In this document: piece by piece, positions 51,997-61,280 of the stretch
How the letters are laid out: the number at the start of each line of letters is the position of its first letter
Numbering within the stretch: position 1 is the stretch's first letter
Source of the DNA: Mayfieldus sp963772265
GTDB taxonomy: Bacteria; Actinomycetota; Thermoleophilia; Solirubrobacterales; 70-9
Direction of reading: 5' to 3'
NCBI GenBank assembly: GCA_963772265.1
Contig: CAVYWS010000009.1
Span: 186,001-250,000 of the forward strand
DNA length: 64,000 nucleotides
Notes under the pieces: model-generated
What the model was told of the DNA's origin: nothing
Databases searched by the model: none
The model's input: the letters and a program-made list of their open reading frames with translations, nothing else
Program-made: the position numbers and the translations under genes

Positions 51997-52980
51997 ATGG
52001 AGAAGCGCGCGATGGAGCGCCTCGGGGCCTCGATCGGCGTGGTCGGCCTCGGGACCTGGCAGCTCGGGGCCGACTGGGGGTCGGTCGATGCGGACGACGC
52101 GCGGGCGACCCTCGACACGGCGGTCGAGGAGGGCGTCACGTTCTTTGACACCGCCGACGTCTACGGAGACGGGCGCAGCGAGCAGTTCTGCGGCGAGCTC
52201 CTGAAGCGTCACCCCGACGCCGGGCTGATGGTGGCGACGAAGATGGGCCGCCGGGTCGAGCAGCGGCCGGAGAACTACAACCGCGACAGCTTCTGGGCCT
52301 GGAACGAGCGCTCTCTGGCCAATCTCGGGGTCGAGACGATCGACCTCGTGCAGCTGCACTGCCCGCCGACGGAGACGATCGACGACGAGGAGACATACGA
52401 GGCGCTGGACGAGATGGTCGGCTCGGGACGAATGCGCGCTTACGGCGTCTCGGTCGAGACCTGCGACCAGGCTCTGGCGGCGATCGCGAGGCCCAACGTG
52501 GCGACGGTGCAGATCATCCTCAACTGCTTCCGGCTCAAGCCCCTGGAGCGAGTGCTGCCGGCGGCCCGCGATGCCGGGGTGGGGATCATCGCTCGCGTCC
52601 CGCTCGCCTCCGGCCTGCTCTCGGGGCGCTATGACGAGAGCACCACCTTCGGTCCCGACGACCACCGCAACTTCAACCGCCAGGGCGCGGAGTTCGACGT
52701 CGGCGAGACCTTCGCGGGCGTTCCCTTCGAGGTCGGTCTCGAAGCCGTCGAGGAGCTTCGGGAGCTGGTCGGCCCGGGCGTCGTGCTGGCCCAGTTCGCA
52801 TTGCGCTGGGTGATCGACCAGGAGGGCGTCAGCGTCGTGATCCCCGGGGCTCGCAACCCCGAGCAGGCGCGCGCGAACGCCGGTGCCGCGGCATCGGATC
52901 CACTCAGCGAGGAGCAGAGAGCCGGCGTCGCCGAGGTATACGACCGCCTCATCCGCCCGCACGTCCAGGATCGCTGGTAG
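51997..52980 (+). CDS. Aldo/keto reductase
   Basis: A 327-residue NADPH-dependent TIM-barrel reductase, the only plus-strand gene inside the pentose block. EEGVTFFDTADVYGDGRSEQ (catalytic Asp/Tyr), LMVATKMGRRVEQRPENYNR (Lys), LGVETIDLVQLHCPPTETID (His) and SVVIPGARNPEQARANAGAA (cofactor) are complete. AKRs of this type reduce sugars or aldehydes, for example xylose to xylitol, but other substrates are possible. ATG 51997 is preceded by AAAGGA. Its last 32 bases overlap the end of araM, tail to tail. Confidence 0.88.
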   Translation: MEKRAMERLGASIGVVGLGTWQLGADWGSVDADDARATLDTAVEEGVTFFDTADVYGDGRSEQFCGELLKRHPDAGLMVATKMGRRVEQRPENYNRDSFWAWNERSLANLGVETIDLVQLHCPPTETIDDEETYEALDEMVGSGRMRAYGVSVETCDQALAAIARPNVATVQIILNCFRLKPLERVLPAARDAGVGIIARVPLASGLLSGRYDESTTFGPDDHRNFNRQGAEFDVGETFAGVPFEVGLEAVEELRELVGPGVVLAQFALRWVIDQEGVSVVIPGARNPEQARANAGAAASDPLSEEQRAGVAEVYDRLIRPHVQDRW

Positions 52981-54298
52981 CGGTGCCGAGCGTCTCGTCG
53001 AGCGCTTCCTCGAGCGCCCCCTGGCCGTCGAGGAAGTCGATCACCGTATAGCGGGCGCGCAGGTTGCTCGCGTAGCGGAACGTCGCCCGCAGGGTCCTCG
53101 CATCGAGCTTTAGGAAGCCGGGCTCGGCGGGGATCTCAGCGGCAAGCAACGCCCGCTCGACCTTCGGAAACAGCTCCTGCGCCGCGGTCAGCCGGGCTCG
53201 CACCGACGCCCAGTCGGCCGGCGCCGGCCAGCGCGCGGCGCGATCAGCGGTTACACGGCGCTTCTCCTCGATCGCCGCGACCACCTCGGGCGCGGGACCG
53301 CCGAGCCAATCGCGCGCCTCCGCCTCGAGCGAGGCGTTCTCCCGGGGCGGCGCCAGGTCCTGCACGCCGCCGGCGAAGGCGAAGCGCTGCAGGCGCATCG
53401 CGAAGTGGGTCGCGTAGCCGACCTGGAGGCCGTGCGGGGCGTGTTCGCGAAGGCCCCGTGCCGCCAGCAGGTCCCAGAAATGCGAGGCGTGGTGCTCACA
53501 GCCGCTCGCGGGGCGGGAGCTGCCGATCATCGCCATCGCGATCCCCGATTCGACCAGGCCCTGCATCAGCGACTCGATCGCGGCCGGCGCACCGCTCAGT
53601 ACCGCGCCCGCCAGGTCCAGGGTTCTGTTCAAGGGCCCGAGGACGCGGGCGTCGACCTCCGGGCAGAAGCGCTCCCCGTAGAGCAGGTGGCTCGCCAGCC
53701 AGTCGACGCGGGCGGTCGCCTTGCCGAGCATGTCGCCGAGCCCCGACCGGGTCAGCTCGGCCGGGGCGGCGGCGAGCACCGCCGGGTCGGCGAAGACCGC
53801 CAGCGGCGTCCGGGCCGGATAGGTCAGCTTCACTCCACCGAACTCCATCGCGGCGACCCCGGAGGCATAGCCGTCCATCGAAGCCGCCGTGGCGACGCTG
53901 ACGAAGTCGCTGTCCTCGAGGTGGGCGGCGTAGCGGACGATGTCGGTGATCACACCGGAGCCGATCGCGACAGGGGCGTCGAACGGACCGGCGCGCAGCC
54001 GGGCCCGGACCACCGAGACGGCCTCCTGGTCGGCGATCAGCCCGCTGCGCTTCGCGAAGCAGTGCTCCTCCGCATCGAGCCCCGCGCCGCGCAGGCCGCC
54101 GGCCAGAGCCTCGCCGGCCGCCTCCCGGGTGTTGGCGTCCATCACCAACAGCAACCGCCGCCAGCCCTTGCTGCCGCAGTAGGCGGCGAGCCGCTCGATC
54201 GCACCCGGCTCGAGCGCGACCTCCTCGATCGCCACATGGTGGGCGATCCCACACGCGCATCGGCTCGACCCCGCAGGGAGGTCGATCGCGACCGCCAC
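52949..54298 (-). CDS. araM: AraM/EgsA-type sn-glycerol-1-phosphate dehydrogenase
   Basis: A 449-residue protein of the iron-alcohol-dehydrogenase fold. VAIGSGVITDIVRYAAHLED (dinucleotide-binding GSG), DFVSVATAASMDGYASGVAA, MLGKATARVDWLASHLLYGE and SGCEHHASHFWDLLAARGLR with APHGLQVGYATHFAMRLQRF carry the Asp/His metal ligands of bacterial AraM. The Bacillus enzyme reduces DHAP to glycerol 1-phosphate, the archaeal-type stereoisomer, and sits in the ara operon as here. GTG 54298 precedes by 8 bases the end of araD. Activity is inferred. Confidence 0.85.
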   Translation of the reverse strand: MAVAIDLPAGSSRCACGIAHHVAIEEVALEPGAIERLAAYCGSKGWRRLLLVMDANTREAAGEALAGGLRGAGLDAEEHCFAKRSGLIADQEAVSVVRARLRAGPFDAPVAIGSGVITDIVRYAAHLEDSDFVSVATAASMDGYASGVAAMEFGGVKLTYPARTPLAVFADPAVLAAAPAELTRSGLGDMLGKATARVDWLASHLLYGERFCPEVDARVLGPLNRTLDLAGAVLSGAPAAIESLMQGLVESGIAMAMIGSSRPASGCEHHASHFWDLLAARGLREHAPHGLQVGYATHFAMRLQRFAFAGGVQDLAPPRENASLEAEARDWLGGPAPEVVAAIEEKRRVTADRAARWPAPADWASVRARLTAAQELFPKVERALLAAEIPAEPGFLKLDARTLRATFRYASNLRARYTVIDFLDGQGALEEALDETLGTATSDPGRAGG

Positions 54299-54306
54299 GC
54301 CGCGCC

Positions 54307-54999
54307 TCAGCCAGGCTGCCCGTAATAGGCGCGCGGCCCGTGCTTGCGGGCGAAGTGCTTGTCGCGAATCGCCGCGGCCAGCGGCTCGATCGCGGGGTCC
54401 AGGGCCGTCGTCAGCAGCGCCAGCCGCGCGACCTCCTCCAGCGTCACGGCGCATTCCACCGCCGCGGCCGCATCCCCGCCCCAGCAGAAGGGCCCGTGTC
54501 CGCGCACCAGCGCGGCGGGAACTTCGCTCGCCTCGCGGTCGCCAACCGCCTCGACCAGGATCTTGCCCGTCGCCCCCTCGTAGTCATCCTCGATCTCGGC
54601 CTCGGTCAACTCGCGGGTGAGGGGTATCGGACCGGGACAGAGGTCGGCGTGGGTAGTGCCGAGGATCGGGATCTCGCGCTCAGCCTGGGCCCATGCGGTC
54701 GCCCAGGGGGAGTGGGTGTGCGCGACACCCCCGACAGCGTCAAAGGCCCGGTACAGCGCCAGGTGGCTCGGGGTATCGGTGGAGGGCCGCCCTGAACCCT
54801 CGACCTGGTTGCCGTCGAGATCGACGACGACGATGTCCTCGGCGGTCATCGCCTCGTACTCGACACCGCTGGGCTTGATCGCGACCAAGCCCTGGTCGCG
54901 GTCGATCCCGCTCACGTTTCCCCAGGTCAGGGTGACGAGCCCGTGCGCGGGGAGCGCCAGGTTCGCATCCAGCACCTGCTGTCGCAGGGGCTCCAGCAT
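54307..54999 (-). CDS. araD: L-ribulose-5-phosphate 4-epimerase
   Basis: A 230-residue class II aldolase-fold, zinc-dependent epimerase, turning L-ribulose 5-phosphate into D-xylulose 5-phosphate. LALPAHGLVTLTWGNVSGID, LVAIKPSGVEYEAMTAEDIV and ALYRAFDAVGGVAHTHSPWA (zinc His pair), with TTHADLCPGPIPLTRELTEA and AALVRGHGPFCWGGDAAAAV, are the AraD blocks; the length is standard. The gene starts at ATG 54999, seven bases after araA. Confidence 0.94.
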   Translation of the reverse strand: MLEPLRQQVLDANLALPAHGLVTLTWGNVSGIDRDQGLVAIKPSGVEYEAMTAEDIVVVDLDGNQVEGSGRPSTDTPSHLALYRAFDAVGGVAHTHSPWATAWAQAEREIPILGTTHADLCPGPIPLTRELTEAEIEDDYEGATGKILVEAVGDREASEVPAALVRGHGPFCWGGDAAAAVECAVTLEEVARLALLTTALDPAIEPLAAAIRDKHFARKHGPRAYYGQPG

Positions 55000-55006
55000 C
55001 GAACGC

Positions 55007-56407
55007 TCAGATCTCCTCGTAGTCGAGATCGAGCTGCTCCGCGAGCAGCCGCCAGCGCTCGGCGTGATCGCCGAGGTTGACCACGAAGTGGTGCGTGCCT
55101 CCGAGCCGCAGCCAGTCGTCCATGAACTCGCGCACGCCGCTCTGCGGCCGGAAGTGGAAGTAGGGCATCTCGACGGCGGGCAGCTCGGGGGTGTCGAGGG
55201 CCTCCCCCCTGCCGACGATCAGCCGGAAGGCCTCTCCCTCGAGCGGGACCAGGTTGGCTGTCGTCGCCGGGCCTGGCTCGGCGGAGAAGACCGTCGTCGG
55301 GGGGTTGCCGAGTCCGCCGATGCCGAGCTCGCGGTCGACCAGCCGAACGGGCCGGTCGCGACGCGCGACCTTCCAGTTGCCCTCCCCCATGTGGCTGACC
55401 AGGACGGAGTCCAGCTCGAAGTCCATCGCGTACATCTCGCTGAAGTTGGCGTCGCCGATCAGGGTCTGCGCGGCGCACATCAGCGTCGCGGTGACCATGT
55501 CGCCTTCAGCGGCATAGCCGAAGCCGTCCGCCATCAGGTCCGACGCGGCTAGCAGCGGCAGCTGTTCGAAGCGCCCGTCCCTGCCGACCGACTCGAAATG
55601 CGCCGAGTAGGCCGAATGGCCCTTCTGCTCGAGCAGGCTGCGCAGCGCCAGCTCCATGCGCACCGCATAGGCGTGCGCCTCGCTGGAGAGGCCGGGATCG
55701 ACGGCGAACAGATCGGCGTGGCGGGCGATCACCTCCTCGATCTGGGCTTCGGCGACGTCCTGCATGCGGGCGTGGAGGTCGCCGAGGCTCTCGTTGACGA
55801 TCGTCGGTCCTAGAACCCGCAGCAGCGCCGGTGGGTCGTAGAGGATGTCCCCGGTGCCGGTCATCGCATAGCCGAGCTGGGCGATCGAGGTCGAGCGCAG
55901 GGCGGTCACGGTCTGCGCGGCGCGGGCCCAGGACTCGAAGCCCGCCGCGAACTCCGGCGACTGCCAGTCCCCGGTCAGGACCGAGAACGGCACCCCCGTG
56001 CGCAGCAGGGCATTCGCCTCGTCCTGGGCGCCGTGGATCCCCTGGTTGTAGGTGAGGTCGTCCATGTCCCAGGCCTCGGTGATCGAGGGCTCGGGCTGGA
56101 TGTTGGCGAGCAGCACCGGCAGCGGGTTCTCGATCAGCGCCCGCACCGTGCGCATCGACGGCCCGTAGGTGAGCATCACGATCGCGATCCCGTCCACGCC
56201 CTCGGCCCGGAGCTCGCGCATCACCGCCTCGACGTCTTCCCGGTTGCGGGCCGGGCGCAGGAACACGACCTCTGCGACGTCGCCGAGATGGCCGGCGACC
56301 CGCTGCGCGTAGGCCGCCTGGTGCTCGGTGATCCCGGGGATCATCTCGTCGTAGAGCTCCTGCATGATCCCGAGCAGTCCGATCCGGGGTTTGGCCTGGC
56401 TGGGCAC
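55007..56407 (-). CDS. araA: L-arabinose isomerase
   Basis: A 466-residue metal-dependent isomerase converting L-arabinose to L-ribulose. IGLLGIMQELYDEMIPGITE, VMLTYGPSMRTVRALIENPL, ADGFGYAAEGDMVTATLMCA and FELDSVLVSHMGEGNWKVAR (metal Glu/His) and GGTHHFVVNLGDHAERWRLL (last His) match the AraA/FucI-like superfamily, and the flanking araB and araD support arabinose. It is somewhat shorter than E. coli AraA (500). GTG start at 56407. Confidence 0.92.
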   Translation of the reverse strand: MPSQAKPRIGLLGIMQELYDEMIPGITEHQAAYAQRVAGHLGDVAEVVFLRPARNREDVEAVMRELRAEGVDGIAIVMLTYGPSMRTVRALIENPLPVLLANIQPEPSITEAWDMDDLTYNQGIHGAQDEANALLRTGVPFSVLTGDWQSPEFAAGFESWARAAQTVTALRSTSIAQLGYAMTGTGDILYDPPALLRVLGPTIVNESLGDLHARMQDVAEAQIEEVIARHADLFAVDPGLSSEAHAYAVRMELALRSLLEQKGHSAYSAHFESVGRDGRFEQLPLLAASDLMADGFGYAAEGDMVTATLMCAAQTLIGDANFSEMYAMDFELDSVLVSHMGEGNWKVARRDRPVRLVDRELGIGGLGNPPTTVFSAEPGPATTANLVPLEGEAFRLIVGRGEALDTPELPAVEMPYFHFRPQSGVREFMDDWLRLGGTHHFVVNLGDHAERWRLLAEQLDLDYEEI

Positions 56408-56416
56408 AGCGGCCTC

Positions 56417-58115
56417 CTATCCGTCGCCTGTATCCGTGTCTGTCATGACGCCGACCGCCCTCCCGGCTGCCGCGCCGGCGTGGACGCGCTTGAGCTCGTG
56501 CAGGATGTCGACCTGCGCCTCGCCGAGGGTGTCGTGAAGGCGGCGGTATACCTCGTAGACGTCCTCGTAGACAGCGGTTGCCTCGGGCACGGGCTCGTAG
56601 CTGCGCGCGATCTCGGGGCGGGTCGCCTCAATCGCGGCTTCAATGTTGGGGAATGCGCCGGCGGCCACGGCACCGAACAGCGCCGCCCCGCGGGCTGGGA
56701 TCTGGCTCGACCCGGGCACGTGCACGGTGCGCCCGCTGGTGTCGGCGATGATCTGCATCGTCAGTCGGGCTCTTCTCCGCGATTCCGCCGCAGGCGACGA
56801 ACATCCCCGATCGCGAGCCCGTGCTCGGTGAAGTTGTCCATGATGCGCCGGTTTCCGAACGCAATCGCCTCCAGCAGAGCACGGTAGATCTGCCGCCGGG
56901 TCGTCTGCAGGGTCATCCCGGCGATCACACCGGTGAGGTCGGCGTCGGCGAGGATCGTGCGGTTGCCGTTCCACCAGTCGAGCGCCACCAGCCCGCTCTG
57001 CCCGGGGCGCAGGGCGGCCGCCTCTTCCTCCATCGTCTCGTAGGGGTCGCCGCCCGCGTCGGATCCGTCCCCAAGCCCGATCTCCTCCACGAACCAGGCC
57101 AGCATGTCGCCGACCGCGACCTGGCCCGCCTCATAGCCGTACGAACCCGGGCAGGATCCCGTCCCGCACGACGCCGGTGATCCCCGGCATCCGGATCTCC
57201 TCGGGATGGATCAGCATGTCGCAGATCGAGGTGCCGACGACCATCACGAACGTGCCCGGGCTGTCGATCCCTGCGCCTGGCACCGACACGAACGAGTCGA
57301 CGTTTCCCACCGCGACCGCGGTCGTCTCGGAGAGGCCGAGCCGCTCGGCGACCTCGGGCCGCAGCCGCCCGGCGGCCTCGCCGAGCTGGTGGAAGGTGGT
57401 GCCGAGCTTCTCGTCGGGCGGCGGAAAGCCGGGATAGCCGGCCTCGAAGAAATCGTGCGAAGGAAGCCCCTCCGCCTCCGACCAGCACGCCTTGTACCCG
57501 GCCGTGCAGGCGTTGCGGCGCTCGTTGCCGGTCAGATGCCAGACGATCCAGTCGGTCCCCTCGATGAACCCGTCCGCAGCGTCGTAGACCTCGCGGTCCT
57601 CGAGCCAGAGCTCGATCAGCTTCGGGAAGTACCACTCCGAGGACAGCTTGCCGCCGTAGCGGGCCAGGAACTCCTCGCCGCGCTCGCTCGCCACCTCGTT
57701 CAGGCGGTCGGCGATCGGCTGCGCCGAATGGTGCTTCCATAGCTTCGGCCAGGCGTGGGGCCGCGACCGCCATTCGGGCAAGCGTGCAGAGGGGCACCCC
57801 CTCCGCGGTCACCGGAAGCGGCGTGCAGGCGGTGAAGTCGACCCCGAGCCCTACCACCGCGTCGCCGGGGATGCCCGCCTCGCCGAGCACTGCCGGCACG
57901 GCCTGCTCGACGACGGTCACCTAGTCGTCGGGGTCCTGCAGGGCCCAGTCGTGCGGCAGCTGCTCCCCGGTCACCGGCAGGGTCCGGTCGATCACCTCGC
58001 TCGGATAGCGGACCTCGGAGACGGCGGACTCGGCCCCGGTGGAAAGGTCGAGGAGAAGCGCCCGTCCGGACTCGGTGCCGAAGTCGATCCCGATCGCGTA
58101 CGCGGGCGTGCTCAA
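56417..58115 (-). CDS. araB: Ribulokinase (in-frame TAG and about three frameshifts)
   Basis: About 565 residues; FGGY kinase phosphorylating L-ribulose. TTG 58115 starts STPAYAIGIDFGTESGRALL. After DWALQDPDD an in-frame TAG (57923-57921) stands where TGG (Trp) is expected; VTVVEQAVPAVLGEAGIPGD continues in the same frame. Frame changes near 57772, 57138 and 56785 separate MPEWRSRPHAWPKLWKHHSA, GTDWIVWHLTGNERRNACTA, VGDMLAWFVEEIGLGDGSDA, LVALDWWNGNRTILADADLT and GSSQIPARGAALFGAVAAGA. The transporter and araA/araD around it are intact, which argues for errors over decay, but a real nonsense mutation is not excluded. Confidence 0.85.
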
Positions 58116-58130
58116 TTGCGGCGGCCGTCG

Positions 58131-58979
58131 CTATGCCGTGCGGTCCTCGGCCTGCGTCGCCGCCGCAGCCTCCGCATTCTCCGTCGAGCGTGCGCGCCGG
58201 TATTCCTCGACGACGATCTCGGTCAGCTCCTCGACAGAGGTCTCCGACGCGAGCTTGTCGTAGGCGATGACGCCGTCCTGGAGCAGGTTGACCCGATCGC
58301 AGGTCGCCAGCACATGGATGTAGTTGTGGGCAACTATGATCATCGAGACGTCGGCCTCCTCCTTGATGCGCTCGATCAACTCCAGGATCAGCGCCCCCTC
58401 CTTGGCCCCCATCGCGGCGAGCGGCTCGTCGAGCAGGAGGATGTCGGCCTCCGAGTACACCGAGCGGGCGACCGCGATCGCCTGCCGCTGCCCGCCCGAC
58501 AGACGGGCGACCGGCGCGTCGAGCTGGGTCAGCTTGACCCCGATCTCGTCGAGGGCCTCCCGCGTCCTGTGCTTCATCTCGCCGATCGAGAGGAACGGGG
58601 TCGGGCCTCGCAGCTTCTCGCGGTGCAGGAACATGTTGTTGTAGACGGAGAGCTCGTCGATCAAGGCGAGGTCCTGGTAGACGGTGTCGATCCCCAGCGT
58701 GCGGGCCTGATCTACGCTTTTCGGCTCGTACGGCTCGCCACGCAGGAACATCCGGCCCTCGTCCTGCTTGTGGAAGCCGCAGATGATCTTCATCAGGGTC
58801 GACTTCCCGGATCCGTTGTCTCCGACCAAGCCGAGGACCTCGCCCTTGCGAAGGTGGAGGTTGACGTCGCGGAGCGCCGTGATCGGGCCGAAGCGCTTGG
58901 CGATGTGCTCGACACGCAGGACCTCATCGCCGCCACCAGGCGCGGTCTGCTGGGGGGAACCGTTGCCGGCCTCAGCCAA
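58131..58979 (-). CDS. Sugar ABC transporter ATP-binding protein (CUT2, single domain)
   Basis: A 282-residue ATPase: Walker A LGLVGDNGSGKSTLMKIICG, Q-loop region, signature ARLSGGQRQAIAVARSVYSE, Walker B DILLLDEPLAAMGAKEGALI, and the switch His in MIIVAHNYIHVLATCDRVNL. Only one ATPase domain, as in fructose/FrcA-type CUT2 systems, unlike the double-domain RbsA or AraG. The TTG start at 58979 overlaps the permease stop; a later start near VLRVEHIAKRFG is possible. It energises uptake for the arabinose kinase pathway downstream. Confidence 0.9.
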   Translation of the reverse strand: MAEAGNGSPQQTAPGGGDEVLRVEHIAKRFGPITALRDVNLHLRKGEVLGLVGDNGSGKSTLMKIICGFHKQDEGRMFLRGEPYEPKSVDQARTLGIDTVYQDLALIDELSVYNNMFLHREKLRGPTPFLSIGEMKHRTREALDEIGVKLTQLDAPVARLSGGQRQAIAVARSVYSEADILLLDEPLAAMGAKEGALILELIERIKEEADVSMIIVAHNYIHVLATCDRVNLLQDGVIAYDKLASETSVEELTEIVVEEYRRARSTENAEAAAATQAEDRTA

Positions 58980-60033
58980 CTCCGGACCCCTTCCTCACCT
59001 TGCCGACGTAGACGTTGGCCGCCATCGCGACCAGAATCGCGAGGCCCTGATAGAAGCTGAGATAGTCGGCGTTGACGCCCTGGATGATCAGGCCGTCCTG
59101 CAGGATGCCCAGGAAAAGCGCCCCGATCAGAGCTCCCACCACTGTCCCCGAGCCACCGAGCAGCAGGGTGCCGCCGATCACCGCCGCCGAGATCCCGTCA
59201 AAGAGGATCGAGTTGGCGCCCGCCGGATCCGGCTGCACCGAGGTTGTACGCGTAGCCTCCAACACGCCGACGATGCCGGCGCAGGTGCTGCAGACGATGA
59301 AGTTGCGGATGATCACCAGGCGGACTTTGATCCCCGCCTCGGCGGCACCGAGCCGGTTGCTGCCCACGGCGACCGAGTACACCCCCCAGCGCGTTCGCAT
59401 CAGCACAACCTGCAAGACGACGACGATGGCCACTGCCCAGATCAGCTCCGAGTAGATACCGGCCCCGAAGATCCTCGCGAACGTGCCGAATTCGCCGCCC
59501 GCCGTCGTGCCCGGCGCGGTGACGGGCTGAGCGTGGGAGATGATCAGCGTCAGTCCTTCCAGGGCCAGGAGCATGCCGAGGGTGACGATGAAGGAGGCAA
59601 TTCCGACGACCGCGTTCAACACCCCGTTGATCGCGCCCACCAGCATGCAGGCGAGCATCGCGACCATCAGGCTGGGCACCAAGGGGAGGCCGGTCTGGGT
59701 GACCTCGTAGAACAGGAACGGGGCGAACAGGTACACGGCCCCAATCGATAGGTCGATCTCCCCGTTGATCATCAGCAGGACCTCGCCTGCCCCGAGGATC
59801 GCAATCGGGGCGAAATAGGGCAGCAGCGTCTTGAAATTCTCGGAGGTGAAGAACTGCTCCGTGTTGACCGAGAAGTAGACGGCGGTCAGGACTGTGATCA
59901 CGATCACGCTTCCCTCGCGCAGGGTCAGGAACCGCTTGACCAGCGCGAGAACCCCGAAGCCGAGGGCCCGGCTCGCCGATCGAGCCGGGCCCTGCGTCAC
60001 ATCTGTCGTGGGAGCCTGGTTGCCTGCCTCCAC
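58972..60033 (-). CDS. Sugar ABC transporter permease (RbsC/CUT2 family)
   Basis: A 353-residue inner-membrane protein with about ten helices. SENFKTLLPYFAPIAILGAG with EVLLMINGEIDLSIGAVYLF (the GEIDLSIG motif is diagnostic for the RbsC/BPD_transp_2 family), INGVLNAVVGIASFIVTLGM, and VYSVAVGSNRLGAAEAGIKV are all present, as is GISAAVIGGTLLLGGSGTVV near the end. A basic N-terminus of 45 residues precedes the first helix. Intact. Confidence 0.92.
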   Translation of the reverse strand: MEAGNQAPTTDVTQGPARSASRALGFGVLALVKRFLTLREGSVIVITVLTAVYFSVNTEQFFTSENFKTLLPYFAPIAILGAGEVLLMINGEIDLSIGAVYLFAPFLFYEVTQTGLPLVPSLMVAMLACMLVGAINGVLNAVVGIASFIVTLGMLLALEGLTLIISHAQPVTAPGTTAGGEFGTFARIFGAGIYSELIWAVAIVVVLQVVLMRTRWGVYSVAVGSNRLGAAEAGIKVRLVIIRNFIVCSTCAGIVGVLEATRTTSVQPDPAGANSILFDGISAAVIGGTLLLGGSGTVVGALIGALFLGILQDGLIIQGVNADYLSFYQGLAILVAMAANVYVGKVRKGSGVG

Positions 60034-60042
60034 GGCTGCGAC

Positions 60043-61156
60043 CTACTTGACGCCAGCGGCCGAGGAAGTTCCCTCGAAGCGGGACTTCGTGTCGTTGTAC
60101 GGCACCACGGTCTCCTTGTCGAGGAACTTCAGACCCGTGTCGACGTCGGCGATCCCGGACAGTGTCTTCGATGCCTGGTAGAGGTACAGCTCGATGACGG
60201 GGAAGAACCCCTGGAGGTAGGGCTGCTGGTCGATCGTGAAGTCGATCACGCCCTCTGAGAGGAGCTGCTGGATCGGGGGCAACAGGTCGTAGCCACCGCC
60301 GTTCACTTTGCCGGTCAGGTTGTTCTTCTTGATCGTCTGGGCCACCCCCTGGGTGCTGCCGGCGTCGACGGCGAACATTCCCTTGACATCCTTGTGGCCC
60401 TGGTAATAGGCGTCGATCGTCGATAGCTCGTGCGGAACGGCGGCGCCGGTGGCGATCACGTCAGTGGTGATACCCGAACCCGACTTCTTGATCGTGTCCT
60501 GGGCACCGTCGATGCGCGGCTGGATGTTGAGCGCACCCGGTGTGGCGATGAACAGCGCCACGGGGCCCGAACCGACGAGGTCGACGATGTGCTCCCCCAT
60601 CGCTTGACCGGACCCGAACAGGTCCTGGCCGATGTAGGCCAACCGGGGGTTGTCCGCGGCGTCGGCGTTGTAGCCGACCACCGGGATGCCGGCGTCGAGC
60701 GCTTTCTGGACGGGCGCGTTGAACGCCTTCAGGTCGACCAGATGACACCGCGATGCCGTCCGCCTTGGCGGTAATTGCGCTGTTGACCGCGTTGACCATC
60801 TCGTTGACGTTGCTGCTCTCAGAGCCGGTCCACTGGTACGAACAGCCGAGCAGCTTGCATGCGTCCGCCGCGCCGTACTTGGTGGGCACGAAGAACGGGT
60901 TGGTCGTCACATGGTTGACGAATACGAACTTGAAGGAGGGCTGGGAGCCGAAGATGCTCGACGCCGCCGCCGATGTCGTGCTCGTCCCTCCTCCCCCGCA
61001 TGCCTCGAGCATCATCGTCGCAAGTCCCGCGCCGGCGCCGGTCAAAGCCGTGCGCCGGGTGAACTGCCGCCAGCCCTTGATCGGGGTCGTCTCCTCGTCC
61101 CGCTCGTCCCACTCAAGGCGCTCTACGGCATCGTGGACTCGGTCAAGATCCGACAT
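60043..61156 (-). CDS. Sugar ABC transporter solute-binding lipoprotein (one frameshift)
   Basis: About 370 residues. ATG 61156 follows AAGGAGGAG. After a 30-residue cytoplasmic lead, FTRRTALTGAGAGLATMMLE has a twin-arginine pair and then a lipobox ending in ACGGGG, so export by Tat and lipidation are likely. The binding domain (FKFVFVNHVTTNPFFVPTKY, AADACKLLGCSYQWTGSESS, then YIGQDLFGSGQAMGEHIVDL, GMFAVDAGSTQGVAQTIKKN, QQPYLQGFFPVIELYLYQAS) is the RbsB/peripla_BP_4 type. One base is gained or lost near 60740. Probably binds arabinose or another pentose/galactose. Confidence 0.88.
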
Positions 61157-61191
61157 CTCACTCCTCCTTCCGCACGGCTGAAAGTCTTGGT

Positions 61192-61233
61192 TTCGTTTCC
61201 ACAACTCCGTGCTTCGTTTCCACAAATCCGTGC
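61192..61233 (-). promoter_or_regulatory. Two tandem 21-bp direct repeats, candidate operator of the ABC/ara operon
   Basis: On the plus strand TTCGTTTCCACAA followed by one variable base-containing end and TCCGTGC occurs at 61192-61212 and again at 61213-61233 with a single difference (C or A at the 14th base). The period is exactly 21 bp, two helical turns, and the repeat ends 36 bases before the solute-binding gene start. The layout suits cooperative binding by a repressor; the TTTCG core resembles the motif in front of the DeoR gene. Confidence 0.6.
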
Positions 61234-61280
61234 TTACGTGCCGATACTATCGCCAGCGGTCGGCGCCGCCAAACGCGGGG

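Noticed and set aside
57921..57923. Amber codon recoding in this organism
   Set aside because: TAG ends several normal genes here (for example pdxH, rseP, galT), so systematic reassignment does not fit.
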